From: JBGOTP01 sp963717075 | GTDB taxonomy: Bacteria; Acidobacteriota; Vicinamibacteria; Vicinamibacterales; CAVVIG01 | Reading direction: 5' to 3' | Length of the DNA: 64,000 nt | Assembly: GCA_963717075.1 (NCBI GenBank) | Contig: CAVQVI010000010.1 | Location: forward strand, 806,001 to 870,000 | In this document: one piece after another, positions 32,833-40,994 of the stretch | Layout: each line of letters opens with the position of its first letter | Numbering within the stretch: the first letter of the stretch is position 1 | Notes under the pieces: model-generated | The model's input: only the letters and a program-made list of their open reading frames with translations | The model's database searches: none | Told to the model about the DNA's origin: nothing | Program-made: the position numbers and the translations under genes

Positions 32833-33732
32833 ATGAGCACGAGCGTGCGCAAGGTTGTCTTTCCAGCGGCAGGCCTCGGCACGCGCTTTTTGCCGGCCAC
32901 GAAAGCCCAGCCGAAGGAAATGCTGCCCCTCGTCGACAAACCGATCATTCAGTACGGCGTCGAGGAAGCGGTGGCTTCGGGCATCAGCAACATCATTCTC
33001 GTGACCGGCCGCGGCAAGAACGCCATCGAGGATCACTTCGACGTCAATGTCGAACTCGAATCGTTCCTCGAAGCGCGAGGCAAGCGCGACCTCCTCGCAG
33101 AAGTCCGCAAGATTTCGAGCATGATCAACGTGGCCTATGTACGGCAGGGCGAGCCCCTTGGGCTTGGCCATGCGGTGCTCGTCACCCGGGATCTGGTGGG
33201 CGACGAACCGTTTGCGGTCATCCTGGCAGACGATGTCATCGACGCGACGCCGCCGGCAGTGAAGCAGATGATTGACGTCTTCGAGCGGGTTCGAGGACCC
33301 GTGCTGGCTGTCGAGCGCGTACCGCGTGAGGAGATCTCCAAATACGGGGTCATTGCGCCGGCGCGAGGGAGGGATCTTGGCGAGGGCATCTATGAAGTGA
33401 CGGACCTCGTCGAAAAGCCCCAGGCAAGTGAGGCGCCGTCCGACCTCGCGATCATCGGCCGCTACATCCTGACGCCGGATGTATTTCCAGCGCTCGCGTC
33501 GATCAAGAGCGACCGCACCGGAGAGATTCAGCTGACGAACGGCCTTCGCGAACTGCTGAAGTCCCGGCCAATCTATGCGTGCGAAGTGAAGGGCGTCCGC
33601 CACGACACGGGGAACAAGCTCGGCTTTCTCAAAGCCGTCGTGTATTTCGCCATGAAACGGCCCGAGTTAGCGGGGCCCTTTGCGGAGTACCTTGCGTCGC
33701 TCGGCGTCCCCGTTCCCGCGCTCAAGCCTTAG
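32833..33732 (+). CDS. galU: UTP-glucose-1-phosphate uridylyltransferase
   Basis: 299 residues. It makes UDP-glucose from UTP and glucose-1-phosphate for envelope polysaccharides. Family motifs: FPAAGLGTRFLPATKAQPKEMLPL with the nucleotide-binding Gly loop and catalytic Arg and Lys, VDKPIIQYGVEEAV, VLADDVIDA with the metal-binding Asp, and VTDLVEKP. ATG 32833 gives the usual N-terminus (the open frame extends upstream with no support). The stop is directly followed by a GGGTTA-type repeat. Confidence 0.94.
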   Translation: MSTSVRKVVFPAAGLGTRFLPATKAQPKEMLPLVDKPIIQYGVEEAVASGISNIILVTGRGKNAIEDHFDVNVELESFLEARGKRDLLAEVRKISSMINVAYVRQGEPLGLGHAVLVTRDLVGDEPFAVILADDVIDATPPAVKQMIDVFERVRGPVLAVERVPREEISKYGVIAPARGRDLGEGIYEVTDLVEKPQASEAPSDLAIIGRYILTPDVFPALASIKSDRTGEIQLTNGLRELLKSRPIYACEVKGVRHDTGNKLGFLKAVVYFAMKRPELAGPFAEYLASLGVPVPALKP

Positions 33733-33742
33733 ACGAAATGCA

Positions 33743-33780
33743 GGGAGTGGGGATTAGGGGTTAGGGGTTAGGGACTAGGG
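33743..33780. repeat. Short GGGGTTA-type tandem repeat between galU and the FmdB-like gene
   Basis: Reads about five imperfect copies of a 6-8 base unit of the GGGGTTA/GGGATTA kind (GGGGATTA, GGGGTTA, GGGGTTA, GGGACTA). It lies in the gap after galU and runs into the end of the FmdB-like gene. Similar short repeats appear between genes in many bacterial genomes. Function unknown. Confidence 0.6.
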
Positions 33781-34197
33781 CTTCGAGGTCGAACCTGGAG
33801 CCGGCGTCGTGCGGGACGACCCGCCTCCGGCAGTGGAAGCGTCCTTGACCGGCTTCTCGGCCTTCTCGCTCTTCGGGGAGGATTCGCTCGCGTCCGTCCT
33901 TTTGGTTTTGTCGGTGTTCTCGGTTTTATCGCTCGTGTCGCTTTTTCCCGCCTGTGCGTCCGTCTTTGCCGAGTCCGCGTCCTTGGTCCCGCCTTCTGTC
34001 TTATCCGACCCGGCGTCCTTCTTCGCATAGTCGGTGACGTACCAGCCGGTTCCCTTCAACTGAAATGCCGGGGAGGAAATGAGTTTGTGAATCGGGCCGC
34101 CGCATTCCGGGCACGTTTCCAGAGGGGGATCCGAGAACTTGACGATCTTCTCGAAGCGGTGACCGCAAACGTCACATTCGTACTCGTAAAGGGGCAT
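33775..34197 (-). CDS. FmdB-family zinc-ribbon protein with long Lys/Asp/Ser/Thr-rich tail
   Basis: 140 residues. Residues 1-42 are a FmdB/CxxC_CxxC_SSSS zinc ribbon: MPLYEYECDVCGHRF then LETCPECGGPIHKLIS, giving four Cys for one Zn ion; FQLKGTGWYVTDY follows as usual. From residue about 58 the chain becomes low complexity (Lys, Asp, Thr, Ser, Glu) up to the stop and must be disordered. The family is a putative regulatory protein; no activity is proven. The tail is longer than in short members, but such tails are common. Confidence 0.82.
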   Translation of the reverse strand: MPLYEYECDVCGHRFEKIVKFSDPPLETCPECGGPIHKLISSPAFQLKGTGWYVTDYAKKDAGSDKTEGGTKDADSAKTDAQAGKSDTSDKTENTDKTKRTDASESSPKSEKAEKPVKDASTAGGGSSRTTPAPGSTSKP

Positions 34198-34253
34198 GTG
34201 TTCAGCTATCGGTGATCAGTGTTCAGCGCTAGGGCTCGGCATTCTTGCGCTGA

Positions 34254-35915
34254 CTATTCCAGGAGATCCCCGCGGTCGTCGTCGCCAAGCATGAGTTGAC
34301 GATGCAGCCAAAAAGGAGCCGTGCCGTTTCCAAGCAGTGTGTCGTGAAACGAGCGAAGTGAGAATGCTTTACCCTGCTGCTGTTTGCAGTCGTTCCGGAG
34401 CTTCAAGAGCATGAGCTTGCCCGCGGTGTAGACGAGATACGTTGGATCGAACGTGCCGCGCTCGGCTTCACGCCGTGCACTCGCCTCTTCCATGTAGGCT
34501 TCCTCGCGGAACAGCCGAACACCCTGCTCAACCGACATGTCTTCGGTATGCAGTTTGATGCCCACGATGAAGCGCACGAGACGCACGAGCGCCTCGGCAA
34601 GCTGCCCGAGCCTGACGCCGGGGTCCTGACGGCCAAACCCGGCCTCGACCATCATCTGCTCGCAATAGTGGGCCCATCCCTCGACGAATGATGCCGGTGC
34701 GAACATCAACGATTTCCGCGCCTTCGACTCGACGCGTCGCAGATGCTGGTAGTGGAGGAAGTGCCCTGGATAGACCTCGTGAATGGAAATGAACCACAGC
34801 GTCGGGTAGTTGTAATCGCGCAGATAGTCCTGCTGGCGCTCGGCCGGCCACAACGGGTCTGCGTCCGTCAGGTAATAGTAAGCTCGGGTCGGCTTGCTCT
34901 CAAAAGGCCCCGGAGTCCACATGCTGGCAAACGACCAACGATAGAATTCCGGCGTCGGCGCAACGGTGACCGGCTCTCCGCCTGGAATGGTCACGATGGC
35001 CTGCCGTTCCAGGTAGGTCTTGAGTTCGTCCAGTTGGCGACGGCCAACGCCTACAAGCTCGCCGGGCCCGGGATGATCCGCTTTTGTTCTTGCCCAGGCC
35101 TGCAGAGGATCCCCGCCGTTCATTTTTCCCGCAAGGCTCTTGAACGTCTCCTGGGTGGTCTTCAGTTCACGAGTGGCAATGGCGAGCAGGCGATCGACCG
35201 GCATCGACAGCCCTTCATCGAGCCTGAGTTTCTCTTCGAACTTGTCGCGGCCGAGGCGAAATGATCCGCGGGCGCGCGGCGCCACCTCTGTCTCGAGCTC
35301 GTGAATGTACGTGCCGAGTGCATGCGCCGCCTCAGCCTGACCGTCCGCAAGATCGCCGAGCAAGTGCAGGTCATCAACGGTCGAAAACGCCCGGGGCAGA
35401 TCGGTCTCGATGAACTTCAAGACGCCGCGCAGCGTCTCGAGGCCCACCTTGACGAAGATGCCGGGGGGTTCCTTGATATTGTCGCGGGCCGCTTGAATCA
35501 AACGAGGCGTTTGACGAAGTTTGGACAGCACACGTCTGGCGCGCTCTGGTGCGGGCGCGTATGTGAAAAGTGCCTGGCCCGCGAGACTGGACGCGAGGAT
35601 GTCGGCGTAGAACTGTGGATTGCGCTCCCACGTGCGAATGTCCTCGAGTTCGAACATACGACCTCTGAGGCTGGACACGAGCATCCGATGCTCGAGGCGT
35701 TCCGTCCGGGGAAGCGCGCCGGCATCGATATCGCCGAGCCGCCTCAGGTAGCCCGCGAGCGCTCGTGTTTCGTCTTCGATCGCCTGGCGGCTCAAATCCT
35801 CGAGAAGGTCGTCATGTGCATGCACGCCGTCGAGTGTCGCGAAAGTCGGGTGAGTCTCGTGAAGGTACGCGAGAAGATCGTCGATGAAATGCGGGAGCGG
35901 TTCGGAGGCAGGCAT
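34254..35915 (-). CDS. DUF885-family metallopeptidase-like protein
   Basis: 553 residues with no signal peptide. The C-terminal half has the DUF885 metal signature: ISIHEVYPGHFLHYQHL (HExxPGH-type, two His and a Glu) followed some 30 residues later by EGWAHYCEQMMVEAG, which supplies a further Glu. The N-terminal half is helical. These features suggest a zinc-dependent peptidase of the gluzincin type, but no substrate is known. The start ATG 35915 comes 24 bases after a GC-rich stretch, with no clear ribosome site. It is divergent from rsmI. Confidence 0.78.
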   Translation of the reverse strand: MPASEPLPHFIDDLLAYLHETHPTFATLDGVHAHDDLLEDLSRQAIEDETRALAGYLRRLGDIDAGALPRTERLEHRMLVSSLRGRMFELEDIRTWERNPQFYADILASSLAGQALFTYAPAPERARRVLSKLRQTPRLIQAARDNIKEPPGIFVKVGLETLRGVLKFIETDLPRAFSTVDDLHLLGDLADGQAEAAHALGTYIHELETEVAPRARGSFRLGRDKFEEKLRLDEGLSMPVDRLLAIATRELKTTQETFKSLAGKMNGGDPLQAWARTKADHPGPGELVGVGRRQLDELKTYLERQAIVTIPGGEPVTVAPTPEFYRWSFASMWTPGPFESKPTRAYYYLTDADPLWPAERQQDYLRDYNYPTLWFISIHEVYPGHFLHYQHLRRVESKARKSLMFAPASFVEGWAHYCEQMMVEAGFGRQDPGVRLGQLAEALVRLVRFIVGIKLHTEDMSVEQGVRLFREEAYMEEASARREAERGTFDPTYLVYTAGKLMLLKLRNDCKQQQGKAFSLRSFHDTLLGNGTAPFWLHRQLMLGDDDRGDLLE

Positions 35916-35950
35916 GGATCCGTTAATGGTACAATAAACGTCCGCTGGTT

Positions 35951-36808
35951 ATGGCTCCCGGGGCAGGCACGCTCTTCGTCGTCGCGACGCCCATCGGTAA
36001 CCTCGAAGACATCACAGCCCGTGCCCTCCGCGTTCTGGGGAGCGTCGCATTAATCGCGGCCGAAGATACGCGGCGGACCTCGCACCTCCTCGCGCGTTAC
36101 GCGATTCAGACGCCGATGACGAGCCTTCACGAACACAACGAGGCACGAAAGACCACCCGGCTCCTCGAACGCCTCCTGAGCGGCGAGAGCATCGCCCTCG
36201 TTTCCGATGCCGGAACGCCGACCGTGTCCGATCCCGGGAGTCAGCTCATTCGAATGGCCATCGACGCCGAGATTCGCGTTGAAACGATTCCAGGCCCCAG
36301 CGCCGTAATTGCCGCGCTCGCGGTCTCGGGCCTTCCGGCGACGAGCTTTTCATTCTTTGGTTTTCCACCGACTAGGTCTAAAGACCGAGCCTTGTGGTTT
36401 GCCGAAGTGTTGCGCGTTGGCGGGACCATTGTTTTCTTTGAGGCTCCACATAGAATTACCACCACATTAGCAGAGCTTGAATCTGTAGCCGGTAATTGCG
36501 ACGTCTCGGTTGCAAGAGAGCTAACAAAGGCGCACGAGGAATTGGTCAGAGGACCAATTAGTGACGTCCTTGGACGCCTCGGGTCGCCACGTGGGGAGTT
36601 CACAGTCATTGCAGATATTGGTCGAAAGACCAAAACTGCCGCACCTGCGTTGCCCGGCGGGCCCGACCTTCTTCATGAATTTGGTGTTATGACCAAATCA
36701 GATGGCTTGAATCGCCGTACGGCAATCGCCACGCTCGCAAGAAAGTACTCAACATCGACCAGGGACGTCTATACGGCGGTTGAGACGGCCAAGCAATCTG
36801 TTGAATAG
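35951..36808 (+). CDS. rsmI: 16S rRNA (cytidine(1402)-2'-O)-methyltransferase
   Basis: 285 residues. It methylates the ribose of C1402 in 16S rRNA using S-adenosylmethionine. Family motifs: LFVVATPIGNLEDITARALRVL, AEDTRRTSHLL, ALVSDAGTPTVSDPGSQLI, PGPSAVIAALAVSGLP and FYFEAPHR-type IVFFEAPHRITTT. The GC content falls visibly from about 36350 onward, within the same frame. The 3' half uses many A/T-ending codons (for example around 36410-36560), unlike the 5' half. The start has no clear ribosome site. Complete and of normal length. Confidence 0.92.
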   Translation: MAPGAGTLFVVATPIGNLEDITARALRVLGSVALIAAEDTRRTSHLLARYAIQTPMTSLHEHNEARKTTRLLERLLSGESIALVSDAGTPTVSDPGSQLIRMAIDAEIRVETIPGPSAVIAALAVSGLPATSFSFFGFPPTRSKDRALWFAEVLRVGGTIVFFEAPHRITTTLAELESVAGNCDVSVARELTKAHEELVRGPISDVLGRLGSPRGEFTVIADIGRKTKTAAPALPGGPDLLHEFGVMTKSDGLNRRTAIATLARKYSTSTRDVYTAVETAKQSVE

Positions 36809-36936
36809 CCTAATGCTGCAAATAGCTCTCGGAGGGCCGGATGGCCACATCTTGACCCTTCAGGCGACCTTCTGGTACCGTCCGATCTTCAGCGCGGGCA
36901 CGCGATTTTCCGGGCGCCAACGCGCGGCAGGGCTTC

Positions 36937-37611
36937 ATGGCGAAACAGCGGCCAAACTCGAGGTCTGACGCCGCATCTCGGGCTCATCGAACCGCCCAGG
37001 CTGCCGAGGAGCCACGCGACGGAGTTACCGCTGCGCCGGTCCGCGCCTTTTCATCGGCACCTGCCCGGCGATCAACGTACTTCGAAGCGGTCGCTCTTTA
37101 CGAACGGGGTCTGGCAGCCCTGCAGCGACACGACTACCGGATGGCCATTGATCAGTTGAATTCAGTTCTCCGCCTCTACCCAGAGGAGAAGGAACTGCAC
37201 GAGCGGGTGCGGCTCTATTTGAACGTCTGCGAGCGACACGCGGCGCCGCAGGAGGCTGTGCCGATGACGGTTGAGGAACGTCTCTACGCAGCAACCCTGG
37301 CGATCAACGGCGGCCGGTACGATGAGGCGCTCGCGCACCTGCGACTCGTGCGCGACGAAGACCCTGACAACGATCACGCACTCTACATGCTCGCCGTCGC
37401 GCATGCGCAGCGGCAGGAACCGGTCGAAGCGATTGCCCACCTGGACCGGGCCGTCGCATTGAATCCAGAGAACCGGGCGATTGCCCGGCAGGACCCGGAT
37501 CTCGATCCGCTTCGAAACGATGAGGCGTTTCGTTCTGCCCTCGACGCGAGGCCGCAGCGAACGAGCGACAGGCTCCGACCCCCAACACCTCGAACCAGAT
37601 CAGGACGATAA
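36937..37611 (+). CDS. Tetratricopeptide-repeat protein
   Basis: 224 residues, cytoplasmic by appearance (no leader). A Ser/Arg-rich N-terminus (residues 1-45) is followed by TPR-like helices: YFEAVALYERGLAALQRHDYRMAI, RLYAATLAINGGRYDEALAHLRL and ALYMLAVAHAQRQEPVEAIAHL, the last repeat ending RAVALNPENRAIARQDPDLDPLR. It probably scaffolds other proteins; partners are not known. AGGG lies five bases before the ATG. The stop is seven bases before glmU, suggesting joint expression. Confidence 0.72.
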   Translation: MAKQRPNSRSDAASRAHRTAQAAEEPRDGVTAAPVRAFSSAPARRSTYFEAVALYERGLAALQRHDYRMAIDQLNSVLRLYPEEKELHERVRLYLNVCERHAAPQEAVPMTVEERLYAATLAINGGRYDEALAHLRLVRDEDPDNDHALYMLAVAHAQRQEPVEAIAHLDRAVALNPENRAIARQDPDLDPLRNDEAFRSALDARPQRTSDRLRPPTPRTRSGR

Positions 37612-37618
37612 TTAGGGC

Positions 37619-39001
37619 ATGACGCCCGCCATCCACGTGGTGATCCTTGCCGCGGGCAAGGGGACGCGCATGAAGTCTCGGCGGCCGAAAGTGCTTCACC
37701 AGGTGGCGGGCCGGCCGATGATCGATCACGTGCTCGATGTCGCCGCCGCACTTTCGCCGCAAACCACCACCGTTGTCCTGGGCCATGGCAGCGAAATCCT
37801 CAGAACCGCGCTGGCGAACCGGTCTGGGCTCGGTTTTGTGGTGCAACAGCCCCAACTGGGAACGGCCCACGCCCTCCTGGCGACCGAGCCGGCGCTTCGA
37901 AAGGCGCGCGGCATCCTCATTCTGCTTTCGGGTGACGTCCCACTGCTCTCGGCCGATACTCTCCGCAAGCTTGCCAAGAAGCACTCGGCGCGGCGCGCGG
38001 CGGCAACAGCAGTGACCGCTGTTGTTGCGGACCCACATGGGTACGGACGGATCGTCAGGTCTGAGAACCAGCTTGTTCGCATCGTTGAGGAGAAGGACGC
38101 GAGCGCAGCCGAACGTAAGATTCGGGAAATCAACTCAGGGATTTATGCGTTCGCCCTCGATGGTCTCTTCGATGCTGTCAGAAGTATCGCAGCGGCGAAC
38201 GTCCAGAGGGAATATTACCTGCCGGATCTCATGGCCCTCCTTCGCAAGCGCGGCCGGGTGGTGGACACGATGACGGTCTCCGACGCCGACGAGATCCGCG
38301 GTATCAACAGCCGCGTCGACCTGGCAGAAGTGAATCGCATGGCGAGACAGAGAAAGAACGCCCATCTCATGGCGGCCGGGGTCACACTCGAAGACCCGGC
38401 CACGACCTACATCGACCGCGCGGTCAACATCGGCGGAGATACCATCGTACATCCGCACGTCTCACTGGAGGGCCTGACGCGTATCGGCGAAGGGTGCGAA
38501 ATCCACAGCGGCGTTAGGATCATCGATTCCCGCATCGGCGATCGTGTCACGATCTTCAACCACTGTGTTATCAGGGACGCTTCGGTGCAGAGCGACGCGA
38601 GCATCGGTCCCTTCGCGCACCTGCGTCCGGAGGTCTCGGTGGGTGTGCATGCCAAAGTCGGCAACTTCGTCGAAATGAAGAAAACAAGCCTCGGGCGCGG
38701 GTCAAAGTCGATGCACCTCTCCTATCTCGGCGACGCCGTTATCGGCGCAGATGTCAACATTGGCGCAGGCACCATCACTTGCAATTACGACGGCTCGACC
38801 AAACAGACGACGACCATCGAGGACGGCGTGTTCATCGGCAGCGACACGCAGCTCATCGCCCCCGTGACGGTGGGCAAGAGTGCATACGTCGGCACGGGTA
38901 CGACCATCCGAGAGAACGTGCCACCTGGAGCCCTTGCCGTCAGCGCGGGCAAGCAGCGAAATATCGAGAATTGGGTCGAGAAGCGCAAAAACAAGAAGTG
39001 A
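37619..39001 (+). CDS. glmU: Bifunctional GlmU (N-acetylglucosamine-1-P uridyltransferase / glucosamine-1-P acetyltransferase)
   Basis: 460 residues. It makes UDP-GlcNAc, the precursor of peptidoglycan and lipid A. The N-terminal uridyltransferase shows ILAAGKGTRMKSRRPKVLHQVAG, GHGSE, QPQLGTAHAL, LSGDVPLL and EEKDAS; after the linker (residues about 230-250) the left-handed beta-helix acetyltransferase begins with hexapeptide repeats (IDRAVNIGGDTIVHPHVSLEG) and continues to NIGAGTITCNYDGSTK, which carries the usual binding residues. Normal length. glmS follows 27 bases downstream, giving a hexosamine pathway pair. Confidence 0.95.
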   Translation: MTPAIHVVILAAGKGTRMKSRRPKVLHQVAGRPMIDHVLDVAAALSPQTTTVVLGHGSEILRTALANRSGLGFVVQQPQLGTAHALLATEPALRKARGILILLSGDVPLLSADTLRKLAKKHSARRAAATAVTAVVADPHGYGRIVRSENQLVRIVEEKDASAAERKIREINSGIYAFALDGLFDAVRSIAAANVQREYYLPDLMALLRKRGRVVDTMTVSDADEIRGINSRVDLAEVNRMARQRKNAHLMAAGVTLEDPATTYIDRAVNIGGDTIVHPHVSLEGLTRIGEGCEIHSGVRIIDSRIGDRVTIFNHCVIRDASVQSDASIGPFAHLRPEVSVGVHAKVGNFVEMKKTSLGRGSKSMHLSYLGDAVIGADVNIGAGTITCNYDGSTKQTTTIEDGVFIGSDTQLIAPVTVGKSAYVGTGTTIRENVPPGALAVSAGKQRNIENWVEKRKNKK

Positions 39002-39028
39002 AACCGCCAACTCCGAGGACCCTTATCA

Positions 39029-40873
39029 ATGTGCGGCATTGTCGGATACATCGGCCCCAAGGAAGTCGTCCCCGTTCTCATCGATGGGCTCCGCCGCCTC
39101 GAGTATCGCGGATACGATTCAGCCGGCGTCGCTGTCGTCACGGACGGTTCGGTTGCTCTCCGCCGAAGCGCGGGCAAGCTATCGAATCTCGAGCGCGTGA
39201 TTCTCGGGGATCCTATTTCCGGCGAGTATGGCATCGGCCACACGCGATGGGCGACGCACGGTCGGCCGACTGAAGAGAACGCTCATCCGCACCGCGATTG
39301 CAGCGGCAAGATTGTTGTCGTCCACAACGGCATCATCGAGAACTACCTCGAGCTGAAGCGAGAGCTACAGCTCCAGGGCCACACGTTTGTCACCGAAACC
39401 GACACGGAGATCGTCGCACACCTCGTCGAGCGAGAGATGAGGGGTGATGGTCTCGAGAACGCCGTGCGCCGGGCGCTGCTGCTCATGCGCGGTCTGTTTG
39501 CGCTCGTGCTGATTGCCGCCGATGACCCCGGAAAGATTGTCGCGGTCAGAAACGGTCCGCCTATTGTCGTTGGCATTGGGGATGGAGAGTTCTTCGTGGC
39601 CTCGGACATTCCCGCGATTCTCAGCCACACGCGGGATGTCGTGTTCCTCGGCGATGAAGAAATGGCGGTGATCACGCGGACCGGCGTCCTGTTCACGGAC
39701 TTCTTCGCGCGCCCGGTTTCGAAAGCCACCCAGCGGGTCCTCTGGGATCCGATCATGGCGGAAAAATCCGGTTACAAGCATTTCATGCTCAAGGAAATCT
39801 TTGAGCAACCTGACGCCGCGCGGGAGACGATCCTGGGCCGTGTTTCACAGGACTCTGGCAAGGTATTTCTGGAGGAGATGAGAGTCACCGACGCCCAGCT
39901 CGCCGCGGTGGAGCGCGTCACCATCCTCGCGTGCGGCACATCGTGGCATGCGGGGCTCGTCGGTAAGTTTCTGATCGAGGCGCTCGCTCGTGTTCCTGTG
40001 GAAGTGGACTACGGATCTGAATACCGTTACCGCCATCCCATCATTTCTCCGAGAACGCTCGCCATCATTATCACGCAGTCCGGCGAGACCGCGGACACGC
40101 TTGCTGCGCTGCGCGAGGCCAAACGCGAGGGCGTCTGCACCATTGCCGTCTGTAACGTCGTCGGGAGCATGGCCACACGCGAGACCGACGGGACCGTGTA
40201 CACACACGCGGGCCCGGAAATCGGGGTCGCCTCCACAAAGGCGTTCACGTCCCAGCTCGTTGCGCTGTATCTTCTGGGCCTCCGTCTCGGCCAGCTTCGG
40301 GGCACGCTCTCTCTCGAAGCCTCCAAACCACACGTGGACGCGCTGCTGCAACTTCCTTTACTGCTTGAACAGACGCTGAACATCGCCCCGGAGATTGAGG
40401 AGGTCGCCGCGCGCTTTCACGCCAGGACCGATTTTCTCTTCCTCGGCCGAGGCATCAACTATCCCATCGCCCTCGAGGGTGCCCTCAAGCTGAAGGAGAT
40501 CTCGTACATTCACGCCGAGGGGTACCCCGCGGGAGAAATGAAGCACGGCCCGATTGCGCTCATCGACGAACACATGCCCGTTGTCGCCATCGCGCCCCAC
40601 GATCACGTGTTCGAGAAGATGATGGGAAACATGCAGGAAGCCAAGGCGCGTGGTGGCTCCGTGATTGCGCTCACAACCAGAGGTGACAACAGGCTGGCCT
40701 CGATTCTTGATCCTGGCCACGACGTCGTCCTCGAAGTGCCTCGCGCACCAGCGCTGCTCACCCCCATCATCATGGTGGTCCCGCTGCAGTTGCTCGCGTA
40801 CGACATCGCCCTCCGACGCGGGTGCGATGTGGACCAGCCAAGGAATCTCGCGAAGAGCGTGACCGTCGAGTAG
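39029..40873 (+). CDS. glmS: Glutamine-fructose-6-phosphate aminotransferase (isomerizing)
   Basis: 614 residues. It makes glucosamine-6-phosphate from fructose-6-phosphate and glutamine. The N-terminal nucleophile domain begins MCGIVGYIGPKE with the catalytic Cys, then RRLEYRGYDSAGVAV, HTRWATHGRPTEENAHPH and VVHNGIIENY. The two SIS domains carry ACGTSWHAGLVGKF, ITQSGETADTLAAL, ASTKAFTSQLVAL and GRGINYPIALEGALKLKEISY. The C-terminus NLAKSVTVE is intact. GAGGA lies upstream of the ATG. There is no space for a glmS ribozyme in the 27-base gap. Confidence 0.96.
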   Translation: MCGIVGYIGPKEVVPVLIDGLRRLEYRGYDSAGVAVVTDGSVALRRSAGKLSNLERVILGDPISGEYGIGHTRWATHGRPTEENAHPHRDCSGKIVVVHNGIIENYLELKRELQLQGHTFVTETDTEIVAHLVEREMRGDGLENAVRRALLLMRGLFALVLIAADDPGKIVAVRNGPPIVVGIGDGEFFVASDIPAILSHTRDVVFLGDEEMAVITRTGVLFTDFFARPVSKATQRVLWDPIMAEKSGYKHFMLKEIFEQPDAARETILGRVSQDSGKVFLEEMRVTDAQLAAVERVTILACGTSWHAGLVGKFLIEALARVPVEVDYGSEYRYRHPIISPRTLAIIITQSGETADTLAALREAKREGVCTIAVCNVVGSMATRETDGTVYTHAGPEIGVASTKAFTSQLVALYLLGLRLGQLRGTLSLEASKPHVDALLQLPLLLEQTLNIAPEIEEVAARFHARTDFLFLGRGINYPIALEGALKLKEISYIHAEGYPAGEMKHGPIALIDEHMPVVAIAPHDHVFEKMMGNMQEAKARGGSVIALTTRGDNRLASILDPGHDVVLEVPRAPALLTPIIMVVPLQLLAYDIALRRGCDVDQPRNLAKSVTVE

Positions 40874-40994
40874 CCTGAAACCTCAGTCCCCTGGAGCCGA
40901 GGCGCCGTTCGCCGCTAGGGATCCGAACGACGACGATGCTAAGCTGAGATCGACGATTCACTGATCTCACGAGTTGCGCTCAGTCACGTCCGCC

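Noticed and set aside
36164..38321. A programmed +1 shift signal NTY-GANC valid for the whole genome
   Set aside because: CTCGAAC in rsmI and GTCGACC in glmU occur in frame without a break, so the heptamer alone does not cause a shift. The idea stays open only for specific sites.
38990..39030. A glmS ribozyme upstream of glmS
   Set aside because: The gap to glmU is only 27 bases, too short for the ribozyme.
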